A stretch of 64,000 nucleotides of DNA from Microglena sp. YARC (Eukaryota > Chlorophyta > Chlorophyceae > Chlamydomonadales > Chlamydomonadaceae), in assembly GCA_022414725.1 (NCBI GenBank), contig CM039464.1, forward strand, positions 12,574,968 to 12,638,967. The letters are read 5' to 3'. A program made the translations under genes and the position numbers. Of the stretch, positions 29,277 to 39,150 are shown in pieces. The stretch's first letter is position 1; each line of letters starts with the position of its first letter. Under the pieces are notes generated by a model, which searched no databases, was not told the origin of the DNA, and saw nothing but the letters and a program-made list of their open reading frames with translations.

Positions 29277-31888
29277 ATGGAGCATGGGGTCGTGTTGGTA
29301 CATGAGGCTGACCAACATGATGACGCTGCTGAACTTGTAGATTATGAAGGGGATGAGGATGAGGAGCGTGCACCTGGGCGAGCGATTTGTGTGGTCAAGA
29401 TGAAATTGAGTACCTTTATTCCCCATGATTGGCTCCGTAAAAAGATAGACACACTGGTACTGGACATGAACAAGTTGCTTGGAGAGGGTTATATTTTCGC
29501 AAATTTCCACATTGCTCATCTTTTTGAGAATGGTATCGCTGTCCCTCCTGTAAATTGCAACTTCTTCTACCGGTGCCTTCTTGCAGTCAGTACCAACAAA
29601 TGTAAGGGGTCGACTCTTGGCGAAGACTTCGAGAGTAGTCGTCTTCTGTTCGACTTGTTAAGAGAGCCGGGGCAATCCAAAGTTGACATCAGGGGGAACG
29701 CGAAGAACCAGATCATTGCAGACCTGTCTATTCTCATGGCCACAATGGCCTCTAATCACCTTTGGACCAACCTTGAGCGGCGAATAACGACGTACTTGAA
29801 GTGGAAGTACCCACAAATTGCAAAGCGCCTGCGGTCGGACATCGTGGCTGCAGTGATCAAGTGCCCTACAAAGATTCTCGACGTCATATTCAAGATGAGC
29901 CCCCATGTAGCCAAGCTGCCAACCAAGCTGCCAACAGCTCGACTTCGCTCGGCAAAGAGTGCAGTGGCTCTTGCGAAGAAGAGGGTCGGTAGGAAGGAAC
30001 CAGAGGTATCCCCTTTGCGAGTTAGGTTGACTAAACTTCAAGCGAGGTTTGAAAAGTTGAGCGAAGCTTGGCTCTCCTCCAAGAACCATAGGGTGGACGA
30101 AGATAACGCGAAACGCTTCTTTGCACGCGACGTGGCATTCTGTCTCAGGGGGGTTCTCCCTTTACCATCCGGAAACACTTTTGCGTCTCGGGCTCACATG
30201 ACCCTGCCTCTGTACCACAAGATATTGTCGGAGACCATCAAAGAAAAACGAAAAACGAAAAACGAAAAACTTCGCACATTCTCGTTGTTGCCTTACAAAT
30301 CTGGATTCACTCTGTCGCACATTCCGATTTCGAAAATGGCCTTTTTCTATATGGTCAACGAGTGCCACTTCGATTCATGCAAGGCAGACGTTGCTTCGCA
30401 AACCTCAAGAAAGTGGAGACAGTTTCTCGGAAGTTCGGTTACCGCATTGTGACAGACGGCTTTGCAGTCAGCATCTTGATGAATAAGCCTACGTGTCTGA
30501 CATGTTCGATGCCTGCAGACTCGTTCTCTACGCGGGCGCATGAGTATGTGACAACAGACGAGGGTGGCATTGTATCCTTCCGTGACAATGTGGTAGTGGC
30601 TGCGGTAGACCCGGGTGTTACTGATATCGTGACTGTAACAGGACTCGACGGAGGTACCAGGTCGTACAGCTCGGCGCAATATTATCGCAAGGGTCTGATC
30701 TTCAAGTCTCAGCGTCAAACTGACGTTTGGAACCTCGAGACGGCTGACATCGTCGGTGATATCATTCCGGATAGAGACTCTTCGAGATCTGAACAGATTG
30801 GTGCGTATGCCAGGTTTTACATGGGTGCCGCCCCAATTCTTCTTGCCCATCGTGCTTCGAGGGGGTACCGAAACCTCCGCTTTCGCAGGTACTGCAAAAA
30901 ACAGAAACTCATTGTTGAGATAGCTGACTTCGTAGCTCCGAGGGAGAAGAGCGCGAAGGTACTCGTCGGTTTTGGTGATTGGAAAGGTCAATCTCTAGGC
31001 GGACTTGTGGCCCTCTCCAAGCTATTCGTTTCGAGCTTCGTAGCCGAGGAAACGTCATCATGGAGGACGTCGATGAGTTCAGAACATCTCAACGATGCAG
31101 CTGCTGTGAGAACCGCCTTTGCAACATGGTGGCACTCACTCATCGTAAGAAGCAAGACGGTACTGGTTGGGAATGTACAGAAGGACGCAAGCGGATTCAC
31201 AAGATTCTCCACTGCAAAAGCAGTCAAAGCGGAGCGCCACGCCAACAGAGCGGTGGTAGGCTCCACTGCGGGAAGACTTGGGACCGCGATTACATTACAT
31301 TACATTACATTACATTACATGTTAAAGTCTACTTGACACCGCGAGGGTGTATGAGACTCTGTGCTTTAAACAAAAAGAAAAAGCACCCACAAAGCAAAAA
31401 ACCCCATTACATCAGGGTGTGTCGAGGACAAACAAACCAAACTCCCAACCACCGTTTTGGTGGCGTAGGTATTAAACCCCTTAGAGCCGGACCCAGATCT
31501 CAACCACTTACAGTGGCGGAGGTAAGAAGCTAACAAATGAGAAGTCACAAGAAGAAGAAAAAAAGGGATGATAAATTACGGTGCCACTAAGCAGTCCAGG
31601 GCCTCCTGTCTTGCTCTTCTACAAGCAGAAAGATAGTGCGATGTGAACGCTTCCAGGAACATCCTGATGCTTACACTCAACCAAGTCTTTGGGAGAGAGC
31701 GACCTCTCGCGTTTCGCCGAGACGCGCAGAGAAGTTCCTCGAAAACCCCACCACCCCCTGATACTGATATGGGGACACAGACGGTTGAACGGTTTACCAA
31801 AGAGGCTACTCGGAATATCTTCGAGAACCTCTTCAACCTGCTGCACCCCCCAACGTTGCCCAAAAGCAACGATCTGCAGTCTGGATGA
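29277..31888 (+). pseudogene. Fanzor RNA-guided nuclease of element B, two frameshifts plus LINE insertion
   Basis: Starts MEHGVVLVHEADQHDDAAEL. The first 390 codons are open: KLSTFIPHDWLRKKIDTLVL, IFANFHIAHLFENG, a basic Arg/Lys-rich middle. The frame shifts near 30400, then VTDGFAVSILM, RuvC-I VVVAAVDPGVTDIVTV (Asp codon at 30608), VLVGFGDWKG, a second shift near 30985, then VIMEDVDEFRTSQRCSCC (31060-31107) with the Cys pairs of the zinc ribbon and LHCGKTWDRD. There a 347-bp LINE fragment interrupts; VNASRNI, the rest of the last RuvC motif, resumes at 31643. The tail ends at TGA 31886. Fanzors have been described with a rearranged catalytic glutamate; whether the Glu of DEFRTS plays that role here I cannot say. 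Non-functional as read. Confidence 0.85.
31291..31637 (-). mobile_element. 5'-truncated LINE 3' end inside the Fanzor gene
   Basis: 347 bp that match, in reverse, the last part of the LINEs at 39151-40120 and 41021-41990, including (TACAT)n in place of a poly(A) tail. It is flanked by a 5-bp target duplication GCGAT (31286-31290, 31638-31642). Removing the insert and one copy of GCGAT leaves the codons for W-D-R-D-V-N-A-S-R-N-I in one frame, so the insertion hit the third RuvC motif exactly. Confidence 0.9.
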
Positions 31889-31957
31889 TTATAAGGTGTG
31901 TCCCACTTTATTTGAGAACTACTGTAAAGGGTGTCCCACTTTATTTGAGAACAACTG
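31802..31957 (+). ncRNA. Candidate Fanzor guide-RNA scaffold and element end, family B
   Basis: Overlaps the last 29 codons of the Fanzor and runs to the right terminal repeat. Stem 1: GAGG (31802) with CCTC (31828) and CTCG (31809) with CGAG (31822). Stem 2: CTGCA (31841) with TGCAG (31875), enclosing CGTTGC (31854) with GCAACG (31866) over a CCAAAA loop. Fanzor and TnpB guide RNAs are known to overlap the nuclease 3' end and to stop at the element end, the guide coming from flanking DNA. The same sequence is kept at 20211 and in part at 17457. No expression evidence can be had from DNA alone. Confidence 0.55.
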
Positions 31958-31999
31958 TAAACTGTACAGCTCCATCCATACAACGAACTAGACACCGTG

Positions 32000-32022
32000 C
32001 GAGAAAAAAAGAAATCAGGCCA
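32000..32022 (+). promoter_or_regulatory. Shared upstream motif, copy 2 (TCAGGCCA)
   Basis: GAGAAAAAAAGAAATCAGGC followed by CAAACC lies about 60 nt upstream of the ATG at 32080. Compare 18385 and 53970. Confidence 0.4.
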
Positions 32023-32079
32023 AACCATTTACAATAATAGCTCGAATAACGTCAGAACGTTTTGTAGGAAAAATCAAAT

Positions 32080-32445
32080 ATGGACAAATGTCTCATGGTC
32101 ATTCAAGCATCCACTCAAAGTGTTGCTGATGTGGATAGAGTTGTTTCACGTGAAGCCTGCTATAATATACCTGTGATTCTGAGCAATGAGATCTGTGAAG
32201 ACTTCAACGACATAGAAATTGATCTGCCTCACATGCGAACAACTGGAGAACCAGGGAGATTGTTGGTAATGAAGGAAAGTGCTTTCTTGCATGCAATTTG
32301 TAACATGTGTCAAATATGTCCACGTGGCATCGAAATAGACCTCATATCTGTTGACATCTTCAGACTACATCCAAATGAACTACACTTCCTTCATGTTTGC
32401 AATAAACATAAATTGCATTTGAACAAGTATCTATTCACCAATTAG
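32080..32445 (+). CDS. Orphan protein family 2, copy 1
   Basis: 121 residues, intact. About 60% identical by eye to the product of 54022-54384: shared blocks are VIQAST, DRVVSR, EICEDFN, IDLP-M-TT-EPGRLLV, FLHAI-NM, ELHFL, and the C-terminal KHKLHLNKYLFT. Differences are spread over the whole length, and the frame is kept, which supports selection. No known domain is recognised. It sits right next to element B and downstream of the shared TCAGGCCA motif. Confidence 0.65.
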   Translation: MDKCLMVIQASTQSVADVDRVVSREACYNIPVILSNEICEDFNDIEIDLPHMRTTGEPGRLLVMKESAFLHAICNMCQICPRGIEIDLISVDIFRLHPNELHFLHVCNKHKLHLNKYLFTN

Positions 32446-32628
32446 TCTTGCTGGCTGTGAAGAGGAGAATAAGGTTCGTTACAGGGTCTGATGCGTTGTT
32501 TACACCACTTCCACGAGACGATGAGTGACGATGATCCGCCACCGTGTGTCATGAATGGACGGACGGACGGTGTGGATGCGACAGTTTTCCAGTGTTTTGC
32601 GTGTGATGATGCCTTGACAGGTTTCTGC

Positions 32629-32713
32629 AGCTCAATTCCCCTGCCCCACTCCGTGGGGCCCGCGATTACCCTATCGATATACGAGATCTATTGTCTAGCA
32701 GACATCTGCTTGA
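32629..32713. repeat. Dispersed repeat with palindrome P, copy 2
   Basis: CAGCTCAATTCCCCTGCCCC, CACTCCGTGGGGCCCGCGAT, then palindrome TCTAGCAGACATCTGCTTGA (32694-32713). Diverged member of the family seen at 43126 and elsewhere. Confidence 0.65.
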
Positions 32714-32789
32714 CATGTGATCACCGTTTGCGATTACTTTACCGGGTTTTCCGTCATCTGTGAGTGATATCTTACAGTATCGAGGTATT

Positions 32790-33540
32790 GACACAGGTGC
32801 CGCCGTGATGCGAGAGGTCGCCATGTGACTCGACTCGACTCGACTCGACAGGTGCCGCCATGATGCGCGAGGTCGCTCTGTGACTCGACACAGGTTCCGT
32901 CGTGATGCGAGAGGTCGCTCTGTGACTCGACACAGGTGCCGCCGCCTGATGCGAAAGTCGCTCTGTGACTCGACTCGACAGGTGCCGCCGCCTGATGCGA
33001 GAGGTCGCCGTGTGATGTGACTCGACTCGACAGGTGCCGCCATGATGCGCGAGGTCGCTCTGTGACTCGACACAGGTTCCGTCGTGATGCGAGAGGTCGC
33101 TCTGTGACTCGACACAGGTGCCGCCGCCTGATGCGAAAGTAGCTCTGTGACTCGACTCGACAGGTGCCGCCGCCTGATGCGAGAGGTCGCCATGTGATGT
33201 GACTCGACACAGGTTCCGTCGTGATGCGAGAGGTCGCTCTGTGACTCGACACAGGTTCTGTCGTGATGCGAGAGGTCGGTCGCTCTGTGACTCGACACAG
33301 GTGCCGCCTGATGCGAGAGGTCGCTCTGTGACTCGACACAGGTGCCGCCTGATGCAAGAGGTCGCTCTGTGATGTGAGTCGACACAGGTGCCGCCTGATG
33401 CGAGAGGTCGGTCGCTCTGTGACTCGACACAGGTGCCGCCGTGATGCGAGAGGTCGGTCGCTCTGTGACTCGACTCGACTCGACTCGACTCGACTCGACT
33501 CGACTCGACTCGACTCGACTCGACACAGATGCCGCCGTCC
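32790..33540. repeat. CACAGGTGCCGCC minisatellite array
   Basis: About 18 units of roughly 40 bp: GTGACTCGACACAGGTGCCG then CCTGATGCGAGAGGTCGCTC, with (GACTC)n expansions at 32826 and 33466-33525. Long frames on the minus strand are artefacts of the repeat. Confidence 0.95.
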
Positions 33541-33844
33541 TTGATGAGAGTGGTCGCCGTTCCTCTAAAAACGAGTGTAAACGTAGTGGCCTAAGCCCCC
33601 TCACCCAAATCCTGTGTAGTGCTGGCGGCGGTACAATCGATCGCCGGACATGATAAAAGGCCCGACGATCCCCGAAACTGCATAATTTCCTTTTGTTTTG
33701 TTCTCCTCTCTCTTCCTTCGAACACGACCGACCGACATCTTCCTCCTTTCCATAAGCAGCATCATTCATCGAGCCTCGAGTGAAGTGTGTGGCTCACGCC
33801 CGACAGCATCGATGGGGATTGCCAAAACCCTGATGTCTGATAAC

Positions 33845-34370
33845 ACACTCGAGGTTGGCTAACCTTTCGGATCGATGAGAGTGCTGTCAAGGTAGCCGCC
33901 ACAGCTTGCGCATACGAGCAATTCCTGTGTCAAAAGAGGAATATAAGACTCGCTTCTTCCAAGCTTGGAAAGCTAGCTACCTTGGCACTCTGTACGATCC
34001 TTTAGGGTTCTTTGAAGCCGCCTTAGTCCTTCCTTTGCTTTGCTTTGCTTTCTCCCGTCCATCCTTATTTTCTGAACAAATCTTCCTCATTTCTAGAAGC
34101 AGCATTATCATCGAGCCTCGAGTGCAGTATGCGGCTTACGCCCGACAGCATCGATGGGGATTGCCCAGACCCCGATATCTGAGTACACACTCGAGGTTGG
34201 CTTACCTCTCGGATCGATGAGAGTGCTGTCAAGGTAGCCGCCACCGCTTGCGAAGACGAGCAGTTCCTCTGTCAAAAGAGGAATCGTCAGACTCTGCCCT
34301 TCCAAGCTGTGAAAGTCTCCTGGGCACTCTGTACGATCCTTGAGGGTTCCTTGAAGCCGCCGTAGTAGTA
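33845..34370. repeat. Dispersed repeat R2, two tandem copies
   Basis: Two related copies (33845-34035 and 34180-34370) with ACACTCGAGGTTGGCTTACC, GGATCGATGAGAGTGCTGTC, TCTGTCAAAAGAGGAAT and GGGCACTCTGTACGATCC. A third, shorter copy is at 13640. Between them CGACAGCATCGATGGGGATT is duplicated as well. Confidence 0.8.
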
Positions 34371-34439
34371 GAAGTATCATGATGATGATGGACCGTAGTA
34401 GTGTGTGATCCACATAGCATACTTCGCTGCATCTGTTTG

Positions 34440-34640
34440 ACACAGTTTCCGCCTTGATGAGAGCGAGTGGTCGTCGTGTGATGTGACTCGACTCGACATG
34501 ATCCGCCTTGATGAGAGCGAGTGGTCGTCGTGTGATGTGACTCGACTCGACATGATCCGCCTTGATGAGAGTGGTCGCCGTGTGATGTGACTCGACTCGA
34601 CATGATCCGCCTTGATGAGAGCGAGTGGTCGCCGTGTCAT
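34440..34640. repeat. 60-bp tandem repeat related to the CACAGG minisatellite
   Basis: Four units with TCCGCCTTGATGAGAGCGAG, TGGTCGTCGTGTGATGTGAC and TCGACTCGACATGA. Upstream of the polymerase-helicase gene; the spacer 34700-34920 holds nothing else I recognise. Confidence 0.85.
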
Positions 34641-34926
34641 GTGTCGTGTGGAGGCTGATGGACGAGGATTCTTCGACAGCCGCCGCCGTGCGTGTGTGAG
34701 GATGCGGTCGGGCGGGCGCTATTTACACATCCCATCCATCATCCCCCTTTTGTTTGTGAGTCGTGAGTGAGTGAGTGCACTACTTCGGATTTTGACCACC
34801 TGATTCCTTCACCAATCTGAACTACAAATGTGACGTGTTTTTCAAGAATCATCGAATCAAGCGGCATTCCTGCCGCCTTTTTGTTGGCTCTCAGAGTGTA
34901 TCAGGTCATTGATATGTGAAACCGAG

Positions 34927-34933
34927 TATAAAA
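34927..34933 (+). promoter_or_regulatory. TATA box of the polymerase-helicase gene
   Basis: TATAAAA in GAGTATAAAACAACACG, 53 nt before the ATG at 34980. A short upstream frame starting ATGTCACAAG at 34949 overlaps the start in another frame (ends TAG about 35019), which might lower translation. Confidence 0.5.
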
Positions 34934-34979
34934 CAACACGTCGCTAACATGTCACAAGATAACACTAAACCCATCACAA

Positions 34980-37457
34980 ATGGGGTCAGGATCCACCACC
35001 AGCCTTTCTACTATCAGTAGTATTCCTTCTGGGCTCCGTTTGAGTCGTTGTCCTCCTGTGAACAAGCGTCCATCTTCTTCCGAGCATGAGATCTTTTACT
35101 TGCACGAAAAGTTTGACCTCTCCAAAGTGGACTCCCTCTTGGACTCCCAGGGCATGGTGGATCTCAAGATCAATGACCGTGATAAGTGGAAACAAATCGC
35201 GAGCACGTGCATGGTCGCCCGTTCCTTGGGAGGCTACGTTCCGGTTCGTTATTATATGCACGAGTCCCAGGATGGATATGGTCGCATGAAAAGTCGTTTT
35301 GATGCGACCGGCGTGTCCGCTGTTCCGTACGTGAGGATGGGTCGTGAGGCCCGTGCTGTGCTCGCTGGCGATTTGTACTGGGATGTGGACATGGTCAATT
35401 GCCAACCGAGTTTTTTGTCCCAAAAGTGCCAGCAATACAAGATCAAATCACCACTCTTGGATCGCTATGTCAACGATCGTGAAGCTTCTCTCACCGAGGT
35501 CATGGATGCATGTGGTGTCACTCGCGAAGACGCCAAGAATCTCTTCATCCGCCTCCTGTTTTGGGGCAGCGTGGATGCGTGGACGACTGACTGTGGTCTA
35601 GAAGTTGATCACAATCTTGTGCCTGTCTGGATCCACGCCCTCAAGAAAGAGCTCCGCGAGGTGGCAACCAATTTGATGGATTTGCCCATTTCAGAAGTTG
35701 AGATGATCGGCCAGATGGTTAAAAGCCGGTCCGCGTGTACTCCTGTCTCGTTTGGTTCTGAGCTCTCAAATTCCGGCGACCCTTTGGCCACTTTTATCGC
35801 CCTTTTCTTGCAGAGCATCGAACACGAATGTGTTTCAGCACTCGTGCACAAAGTGCATGGTCATCATTACAGTGTTGGCGGCATCATCTACGACGGCATC
35901 TTGGTGGACAAGTGTGGTTGCATGCCCATTCCTGATGATGACTTGCTGCTTCTCTTGGAAACTGGAGTGAGTCGACGCACCGGCTATACCATCAAACTCG
36001 CAGTCAAGCCTTTGTCGGCCTCTCCGCATTGGACGACCCCCCCTCCCCTTCAAGATACCTCCAATAATGCAGAATATGAGGATTGGATGAACGGAGCTGA
36101 GCTGCTCAGCTATGATGAAGTCAAACGCGATTGGGAAAAGTCGGCGTTCAAGATCATCAACCAGGTCGTGTACGTGCGCATTGATGGGCAAGATATCCGC
36201 CATGTCACATCTGACAAGACTCTGCAAGAGGCGTTTCGTCACTTGGGATATGTCGACATTACGTTGCGCGACTCTGGGAGCGTTTCGGTAAGCCGGACAC
36301 AACCATTCATTCCGAGGTGGATCAAAGACACATCTATCCGCAAGTATGATGACATGAAGCTTATGCCGCCCCCTATCGAGGTTGGAGGCAATGTCTACAA
36401 TATTTGGAACGGTTTCGAAGTCGATCGCGATGTGTCGTCACATGATGATTCAGTCATGGCCGACCATCCCTCGGTCGAGGTCTTCATCGATTTCCTTCAC
36501 ACGTTGTGTGGCAATAACCAAGAGTGCACGAATTACATCCTGAACTGGATCGCGCAAATCTTCCAACAACCTGCTCAGAAGACCGGGGTGGCAATCTTAC
36601 TCAAGGGCGAGGAGGGCGTCGGTAAGAATCGTGCCACCGACCTTTTGAGGGCGATGGTGGGCGCCGACAAGTTCCTGAAAACTGCAACACCGGCCAACAC
36701 GCTCTATGGTCGCTTCAATCGCCAACGTGAGGGGCGTTTCCTCATCGTCGTCAATGAGTCCAATGGACATGATAACTTTGCAGCCAACGATGTCATCAAG
36801 GACATGATCACATGTGATCAGTTTGAATGCGAGTCCAAAGGAGTCAATGCATACACCATGCAGTGTTTTTCTCGCTTCATCTTCATCACCAACAACGACA
36901 ACTGCCTCCGAGTGAATCCTGATAACCGAAGGTATGTCATTATCGAGACATCGTCTGTGCTGAAGGGTAACACTGAGTACTTCAACCACCTTTCGGGGCT
37001 GATCGACGATGCAGAGTCCAGAGTCGCGTTTTACAAGTTCTTGATGGCAAGGGACATCAAGGGCGTCGAATGGATCCGGTCTAGGCCTGCAACCACCTAC
37101 ATGTCGCAAATGGTCTCCATGAATCTTCCGTACGAGCACCAATTCATCTTGCACATGATCCAGGGTCTGAGCGTCGAGCATACCAACGTGGTCGACAGTA
37201 TCATCGATTATTCTCCCTCCGTGAGCATCAAGGCGGAGACCTTGTTCGACCAGTTCAATGACTGGCTATCCACGATCCGTGCTTCTGATAAGCATGAAAC
37301 CAACTTGATCAAGTTTGGTCTCAAGGTGTCCAAGCTCGTGCGTGATGATACAAAGAACCTGGGCTTGAGGGGCATCTCCAAGAATCGCACCAACACTGGG
37401 GCTGTTGACTATTTCTGTATTAAGGATGTCCTCGATGCCATGCGTGAGAAGATGTGA
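34980..37457 (+). CDS. TV-Pol-like DNA polymerase fused to superfamily 3 helicase
   Basis: 825 residues, intact. The N-terminal half shows family-A-like polymerase motifs as in the transposon-viral polymerase (TV-Pol) of virophages and polinton-like viruses: motif A LYWDVDMVNCQPSFLSQ (residues about 137-153), motif B-like SFGSELSNSGDPLATFIALF, and motif C-like VGGIIYDGILVDK. The C-terminal half is an SF3 helicase: Walker A LLKGEEGVGKNRATDLL (about 540-556), Walker B RFLIVVNESN, motif C FSRFIFITNNDNC, and arginine-containing NPDNRRYVIIET. It would prime or copy and unwind the element genome. Alone among the virus-like genes here, it has no lesion. No capsid, packaging ATPase or integrase lies nearby. 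The polymerase call is motif-based; the helicase call is firm. Confidence 0.85.
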   Translation: MGSGSTTSLSTISSIPSGLRLSRCPPVNKRPSSSEHEIFYLHEKFDLSKVDSLLDSQGMVDLKINDRDKWKQIASTCMVARSLGGYVPVRYYMHESQDGYGRMKSRFDATGVSAVPYVRMGREARAVLAGDLYWDVDMVNCQPSFLSQKCQQYKIKSPLLDRYVNDREASLTEVMDACGVTREDAKNLFIRLLFWGSVDAWTTDCGLEVDHNLVPVWIHALKKELREVATNLMDLPISEVEMIGQMVKSRSACTPVSFGSELSNSGDPLATFIALFLQSIEHECVSALVHKVHGHHYSVGGIIYDGILVDKCGCMPIPDDDLLLLLETGVSRRTGYTIKLAVKPLSASPHWTTPPPLQDTSNNAEYEDWMNGAELLSYDEVKRDWEKSAFKIINQVVYVRIDGQDIRHVTSDKTLQEAFRHLGYVDITLRDSGSVSVSRTQPFIPRWIKDTSIRKYDDMKLMPPPIEVGGNVYNIWNGFEVDRDVSSHDDSVMADHPSVEVFIDFLHTLCGNNQECTNYILNWIAQIFQQPAQKTGVAILLKGEEGVGKNRATDLLRAMVGADKFLKTATPANTLYGRFNRQREGRFLIVVNESNGHDNFAANDVIKDMITCDQFECESKGVNAYTMQCFSRFIFITNNDNCLRVNPDNRRYVIIETSSVLKGNTEYFNHLSGLIDDAESRVAFYKFLMARDIKGVEWIRSRPATTYMSQMVSMNLPYEHQFILHMIQGLSVEHTNVVDSIIDYSPSVSIKAETLFDQFNDWLSTIRASDKHETNLIKFGLKVSKLVRDDTKNLGLRGISKNRTNTGAVDYFCIKDVLDAMREKM

Positions 37458-39150
37458 GTTGATTGATGAATGCTTCTGTTTGTCGGTCCTCTCGTCAAGC
37501 ACACGCCTTCTGCCAACGAAAGTCCGTTGTGGGTTCGTTGGTCGCCACTCAACTCGTAATGAGAGTCCCCTTAATTGTTATAAGGTTCAGCAGCTGATAT
37601 TACCGTAAACCATATAGGTAGTGATTAGATTACAAGTTATGTATAGTTATATATATATTGTATGTAAAATGAAGTAGATATATATATCGGTATAATTACA
37701 TTATATAGGGAGGGTTCCAAGTACCCATCACCTGTCAACTCTACACATTGTACCTCAGCTCCGGCAATCAATGTAATGTAATGTAATGTTTTCTACGACC
37801 TACGCCTTCTGCCAACGAAAGTCCGTTGTGGGTTCGTTGGTCGCCACTCAACTCGTAATGAGAGTCCCCTTAATTGTTATAAGGTTCAGCAGCTGATATT
37901 ACCGTAAACCATATAGGTAGTGATTAGATTACAAGTTATGTATAGTTATATATATATTGTATGTAAAATGAAGTAGATATATATATCGGTAGTTACATTA
38001 TATAGGGAGGGTTCCAAGTACCCATCACCTGTCAACTCTACACATTGTACCTCAGCTCCGGCAATCAATGTAATGTAATGTAATGTTTTCTACGACCTAC
38101 GCCTTCTGCCAACGAAAGTCCGTTGTGGGTTCGTTGGTCGCCACTCAACTCGTAATGAGAGTCCCCTTAATTGTTATAAGGTTCAGCAGCTGATTTTACC
38201 GTAAACCATATAGGTAGTGATTAGATTACAAGTTATGTATAGTTATATATATATTGTATGTAAAATGAAGTAGATATATATATCGGTATAATTACATTAT
38301 ATAGGGAGGGTTCCAAGTACCCATCACCTGTCAACTCTACACATTGTACCTCAGCTCCGGCAATCAATGTAATGTAATGTAATGTTTTCTACGACCTACG
38401 CCTTCTGCCAACGAAAGTCCGTTGTGGGTTCGTTGGTCGCCACTCAACTCGTAATGAGAGTCCCTTAATTGTTATAAGGTTCAGCAGCTGATATTACCGT
38501 AAACCATATAGGTAGTGATTAGATTACAAGTTATGTATAGTTATATATATATTGTATGTAAAATGAAGTAGATATATATATCGGTATAATTACATTATAT
38601 AGGGAGGGTTCCAAGTACCCATCACCTGTCAACTCTACACATTGTACCTCAGCTCCGGCAATCATGTAATGTAATGTAATGTTTTCTACGACCTACGCCT
38701 TCTGCCAACGAAAGTCCGTTGTGGGTTCGTTGGTCGCCACTCAACTCGTAATGAGAGTCCCCTTAATTGTTATAAGGTTCAGCAGCTGATTTTACCGTAA
38801 ACCATATAGGTAGTGATTAGATTACAAGTTATGTATAGTTATATATATATTGTATGTAAAATGAAGTAGATATATATATCGGTATAATTACATTATATAG
38901 GGAGGGTTCCAAGTACCCATCACCTGTCAACTCTACACATTGTACCTCAGCTCCGGCAATCAATGTAATGTAATGTAATGTTTTCTACGACCTACGCCTT
39001 CTGCCAACGAAAGTCCGTTGTGGGTTCGTTGGTCGCCACTCAACTCGTAATGAGAGTCCCCTTAATTGTTATAAGGTTCAGCAGCTGATATTACCGTAAA
39101 CCATATAGGTAGTGATTAGATTACAAGTTATGTATAGTTATATATATATT

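Larger units (their letters stand above)
28847..31957 (+). mobile_element. Element B: Tc1/mariner-like transposon with Fanzor
   Basis: Ends: CAGTTGTTCTCAAATAATTT at 28847 and its inverted counterpart ACTTTATTTGAGAACAACTG at 31957, flanked by TA on both sides (28845, 31958). A second copy of the right end lies at 31897-31924, so the terminal segment is duplicated. Gene order is the same as in element A: transposase (only its first 70 codons remain), Fanzor, hairpin RNA end. A LINE fragment has inserted inside the Fanzor. Element B ends also occur at 16197 and 20328. Confidence 0.8.

Noticed and set aside
32666..33769. A 367-codon minus-strand frame
   Set aside because: It translates the CACAGGTGCCGCC minisatellite and its flanks; a stop-free repeat, not a protein.
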